A stretch of 34,775 bases of DNA from the NCBI GenBank assembly GCA_902783035.1, contig CACZPK010000116.1, positions 1-34,775 of the forward strand, given 5' to 3'. This stretch comes from Oscillospiraceae bacterium (lineage in GTDB: Bacteria; Bacillota; Clostridia; Oscillospirales; Oscillospiraceae). The position numbers and the translations under genes were made by a program. Within the stretch, counting starts at the first letter, position 1. Every line of letters starts with the position of its first letter. Positions 33,345 through 34,775 of the stretch are shown piece by piece. The notes under the pieces are model-generated. The model was not told the origin of the DNA. It made no database searches and saw only the letters and a program-made list of their open reading frames with translations.

Positions 33345-33373
33345 ATTATACCGCGCGCCCGCGCATACCGCAA
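33345..33373 (-). promoter_or_regulatory. promoter of glgA
   Basis: On the - strand, TTGCGG (33373-33368), a 17-bp GC-rich spacer and a perfect TATAAT (33350-33345), about 35 bases before ATG 33310. Confidence 0.75.
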
Positions 33374-33460
33374 GCACTCCTGCGAATTTTGCGTTTTTTC
33401 GCTCTGTCCGGGCAAAACGCATGATTTTTGTACGTTTGTGTTACAATTTCATGATAAGGC

Positions 33461-33489
33461 TTGTGTACGGCAAAAAAGTGTGATATACT
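33461..33489 (+). promoter_or_regulatory. promoter of smpB-ppiB
   Basis: TTGTGT (33461-33466) and TATACT (33484-33489) with a 17-bp spacer, about 31 bases before the GTG start of smpB. Divergent from the glgA promoter. Confidence 0.62.
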
Positions 33490-33520
33490 GCTCAAGCGTC
33501 AGCAGCGGGAGGTGATTGCC

Positions 33521-33985
33521 GTGGCGGAGAAAAAGGGTATCAAGGTCATGGCGAACAACCGCAAGGCGTTCCATGACTATTTTGTCGAGGACAGATATGA
33601 GGCCGGCATTGAGCTCAAGGGCACGGAGGTCAAATCCGTGCGTGCGGGCACGCTCAACCTCAAGGACAGCTACGTCATTGCCAAAAACGGTGAAGCGTAT
33701 GTCCACAGCATGCACATTTCCCCCTATGACAAGGGTAACATCTTCAACCATGACCCCGACCGCCCCAAGCGGCTGCTGCTGCACAAGCGCGAGATCGTCA
33801 AGCTCGCGGCGCTGGCGGCGCAGGACGGCTACGCGCTGGTACCGCTGTCCGTATACTTTCGGGACGCGAAAGTGAAGGTGGAGCTGGGCGTGTGCAAGGG
33901 CAAGAAGAATTACGACAAGCGCGAGGCCGCCGCCCAGCGTGACGCCAAGCGCCAGATCGACCGCGCGATGCGCGAGCGTTATTGA
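33521..33985 (+). CDS. smpB: SsrA-binding protein SmpB
   Basis: A 154-residue SmpB, the partner of tmRNA in trans-translation, which rescues stalled ribosomes and tags the unfinished protein. The family blocks NRKAFHDYFVEDRYEAGIEL, GTEVKSVRAG, NLKDSYV and the KVKVELGVCKGKKNYDKRE segment are intact, as is the basic tail that enters the ribosome A site. GTG 33521 is chosen because GGGAGGTGA lies six bases before it and upstream residues are not SmpB-like. ssrA lies about 700 bases downstream. Confidence 0.96.
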   Translation: MAEKKGIKVMANNRKAFHDYFVEDRYEAGIELKGTEVKSVRAGTLNLKDSYVIAKNGEAYVHSMHISPYDKGNIFNHDPDRPKRLLLHKREIVKLAALAAQDGYALVPLSVYFRDAKVKVELGVCKGKKNYDKREAAAQRDAKRQIDRAMRERY

Positions 33986-34009
33986 AAAAAGATCAGAGGA
34001 GAAAAGACT

Positions 34010-34540
34010 ATGAGCAATCCGCTTGTGACCATTGAAATGGAAGACGGCGGCGTGATGAAGGGCGAGCTGTACCCCGAGCTTGCGCCGAACACCGTCAACA
34101 ACTTCATTGCGTTGGCGAACGCCAGCTACTATGACGGCCTGATCTTCCACCGCGTTATCCCCGGTTTTATGATCCAGGGCGGCTGCCCGGACGGAACGGG
34201 AATGGGCGGCCCGGGCTATTCCATCAAGGGCGAGTTTACAAACAACGGCGTTACCAATGACCTCAAGCACACCACGGGCGTTTTGTCCATGGCGCGCACG
34301 ATGATCCCGGACAGCGCGGGCAGCCAGTTTTTCATCATGGTTGCCGATGCGCCTCATCTTGACGGACAGTATGCCGCTTTCGGCAAGATCACGGAAAACG
34401 TCGACAAGGCGATCGAGATCAGCCGCGTGAACCGTGACATGTATAACGACAAGCCGAAAAAGCCGCAGACCATCAAGAGCATCCGCGTGGACACCCTCGG
34501 CGAGGAATATCCCGAGCCGGAGAAGCTGCCGGAGCGATAA
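34010..34540 (+). CDS. ppiB: cyclophilin-type peptidyl-prolyl isomerase
   Basis: A 176-residue cytoplasmic cyclophilin that speeds proline isomerisation during folding. Active-site residues are seen in FHRVIPGFMIQGG, a glycine-rich turn GTGMGGPGY, then LSMAR, SQFFIM and HLDGQYAAFGK blocks. It has no signal peptide. ATG 34010 follows AGAGGAG; the gap to smpB is only 24 bases with no terminator, so the two are cotranscribed. The tail after residue 160 is charged and proline-rich. Confidence 0.93.
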   Translation: MSNPLVTIEMEDGGVMKGELYPELAPNTVNNFIALANASYYDGLIFHRVIPGFMIQGGCPDGTGMGGPGYSIKGEFTNNGVTNDLKHTTGVLSMARTMIPDSAGSQFFIMVADAPHLDGQYAAFGKITENVDKAIEISRVNRDMYNDKPKKPQTIKSIRVDTLGEEYPEPEKLPER

Positions 34541-34690
34541 TGTTTTCCTGAAACATCCCGAAGGGATACCTCCGGTTTTCGAGCAAAGACCGGCACATGC
34601 GGCTTTGCGAAGAAACTGAGACGGTGCAGCGCAGTGAACGAGGGACCGCGCAAGCGCGACCACAAACGATATGCATCTGCACCGACATAT
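34541..34690. other. gap between ppiB and tmRNA
   Basis: A weak 8-bp hairpin (34572-34593, one G-U pair, no T run) may mark the end of the ppiB transcript. I see no convincing -35/-10 pair for ssrA; an AT-rich stretch at 34668-34674 is a possible -10 only with poor spacing. Confidence 0.3.
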
Positions 34691-34775
34691 GGGGGCGTAC
34701 CGGTTTCGACGGGGGTGTGGAGGCAGGATAAGCGGGCGGCGGCGCCTGACCGCCATAAAACGGGCAACTTATAAA
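34691..34775 (+). ncRNA. ssrA: tmRNA, 5' part only
   Basis: The sequence from 34691 begins GGGGGCGTACCGGTTTCGAC, which closely follows the conserved tmRNA 5' end (acceptor strand, then the GGTTTCGACGGGG D-arm-like segment). It continues with the purine-rich 5' domain and a TAAGCG stretch and runs off the window, so the tag reading frame and 3' half are not visible. It would act with the SmpB encoded nearby. Confidence 0.93.

Overview
The window looks like a chromosomal segment of a GC-rich member of the Clostridia (Bacillota), probably an Oscillospirales- or Christensenellales-type gut anaerobe. The signs are an IreB gene, an ECF sigma factor paired with a DUF4367 protein, strong AGGAGG ribosome sites, frequent GTG/TTG starts, a PheS of clostridial type and Gram-positive-style Pel genes. 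No tRNA, rRNA, CRISPR array or insertion sequence is visible apart from the 5' end of tmRNA at the right edge.

Layout. 1-484 has no gene but carries hairpins and a near-consensus promoter. 485-3554 is an accessory segment on the + strand: a stand-alone C39-like cysteine peptidase, then an orphan DmsA-like molybdopterin oxidoreductase. 3628-5579 is a three-gene signalling unit (ECF sigma factor, DUF4367 membrane protein, lipoprotein) behind a promoter that overlaps a perfect 9-bp dyad. 5642-7564 encodes a flotillin and a DUF2500 protein. 7565-7735 is a hairpin cluster that separates these from a convergent operon.

7710-22037 (- strand) is the most interesting part: ten tightly packed, mostly overlapping genes. 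In transcription order they are pelD, pelE, a PelA-type deacetylase, pelF, pelG, two CotH-like kinase lipoproteins, a VTC-like (polyphosphate polymerase) protein, a DUF4956 membrane protein and a DUF4832 protein. The first five resemble the Pel exopolysaccharide synthase of Gram-positive bacteria, where PelD senses cyclic di-GMP, PelE/PelG/PelF make and export the polymer and PelA deacetylates it. The last five form an attached module of kinase-, polyphosphate- and glycosidase-like proteins whose job in this context is unknown. yhaM and a PRPP-dependent phosphoribosyltransferase lie just upstream on the same strand.

23830-34775 is core genome: pheS-pheT, ireB, a 97-residue protein of unknown function, an SH3/NlpC-P60 cell-wall hydrolase, rimM-trmD, a glycogen synthase with an SCP2-like C-terminal domain, and smpB-ppiB-ssrA. 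Many units have readable sigma-A promoters (17-bp spacers) and intrinsic terminators. All functional calls rest on reading motifs and remembered family features; no database search was possible.
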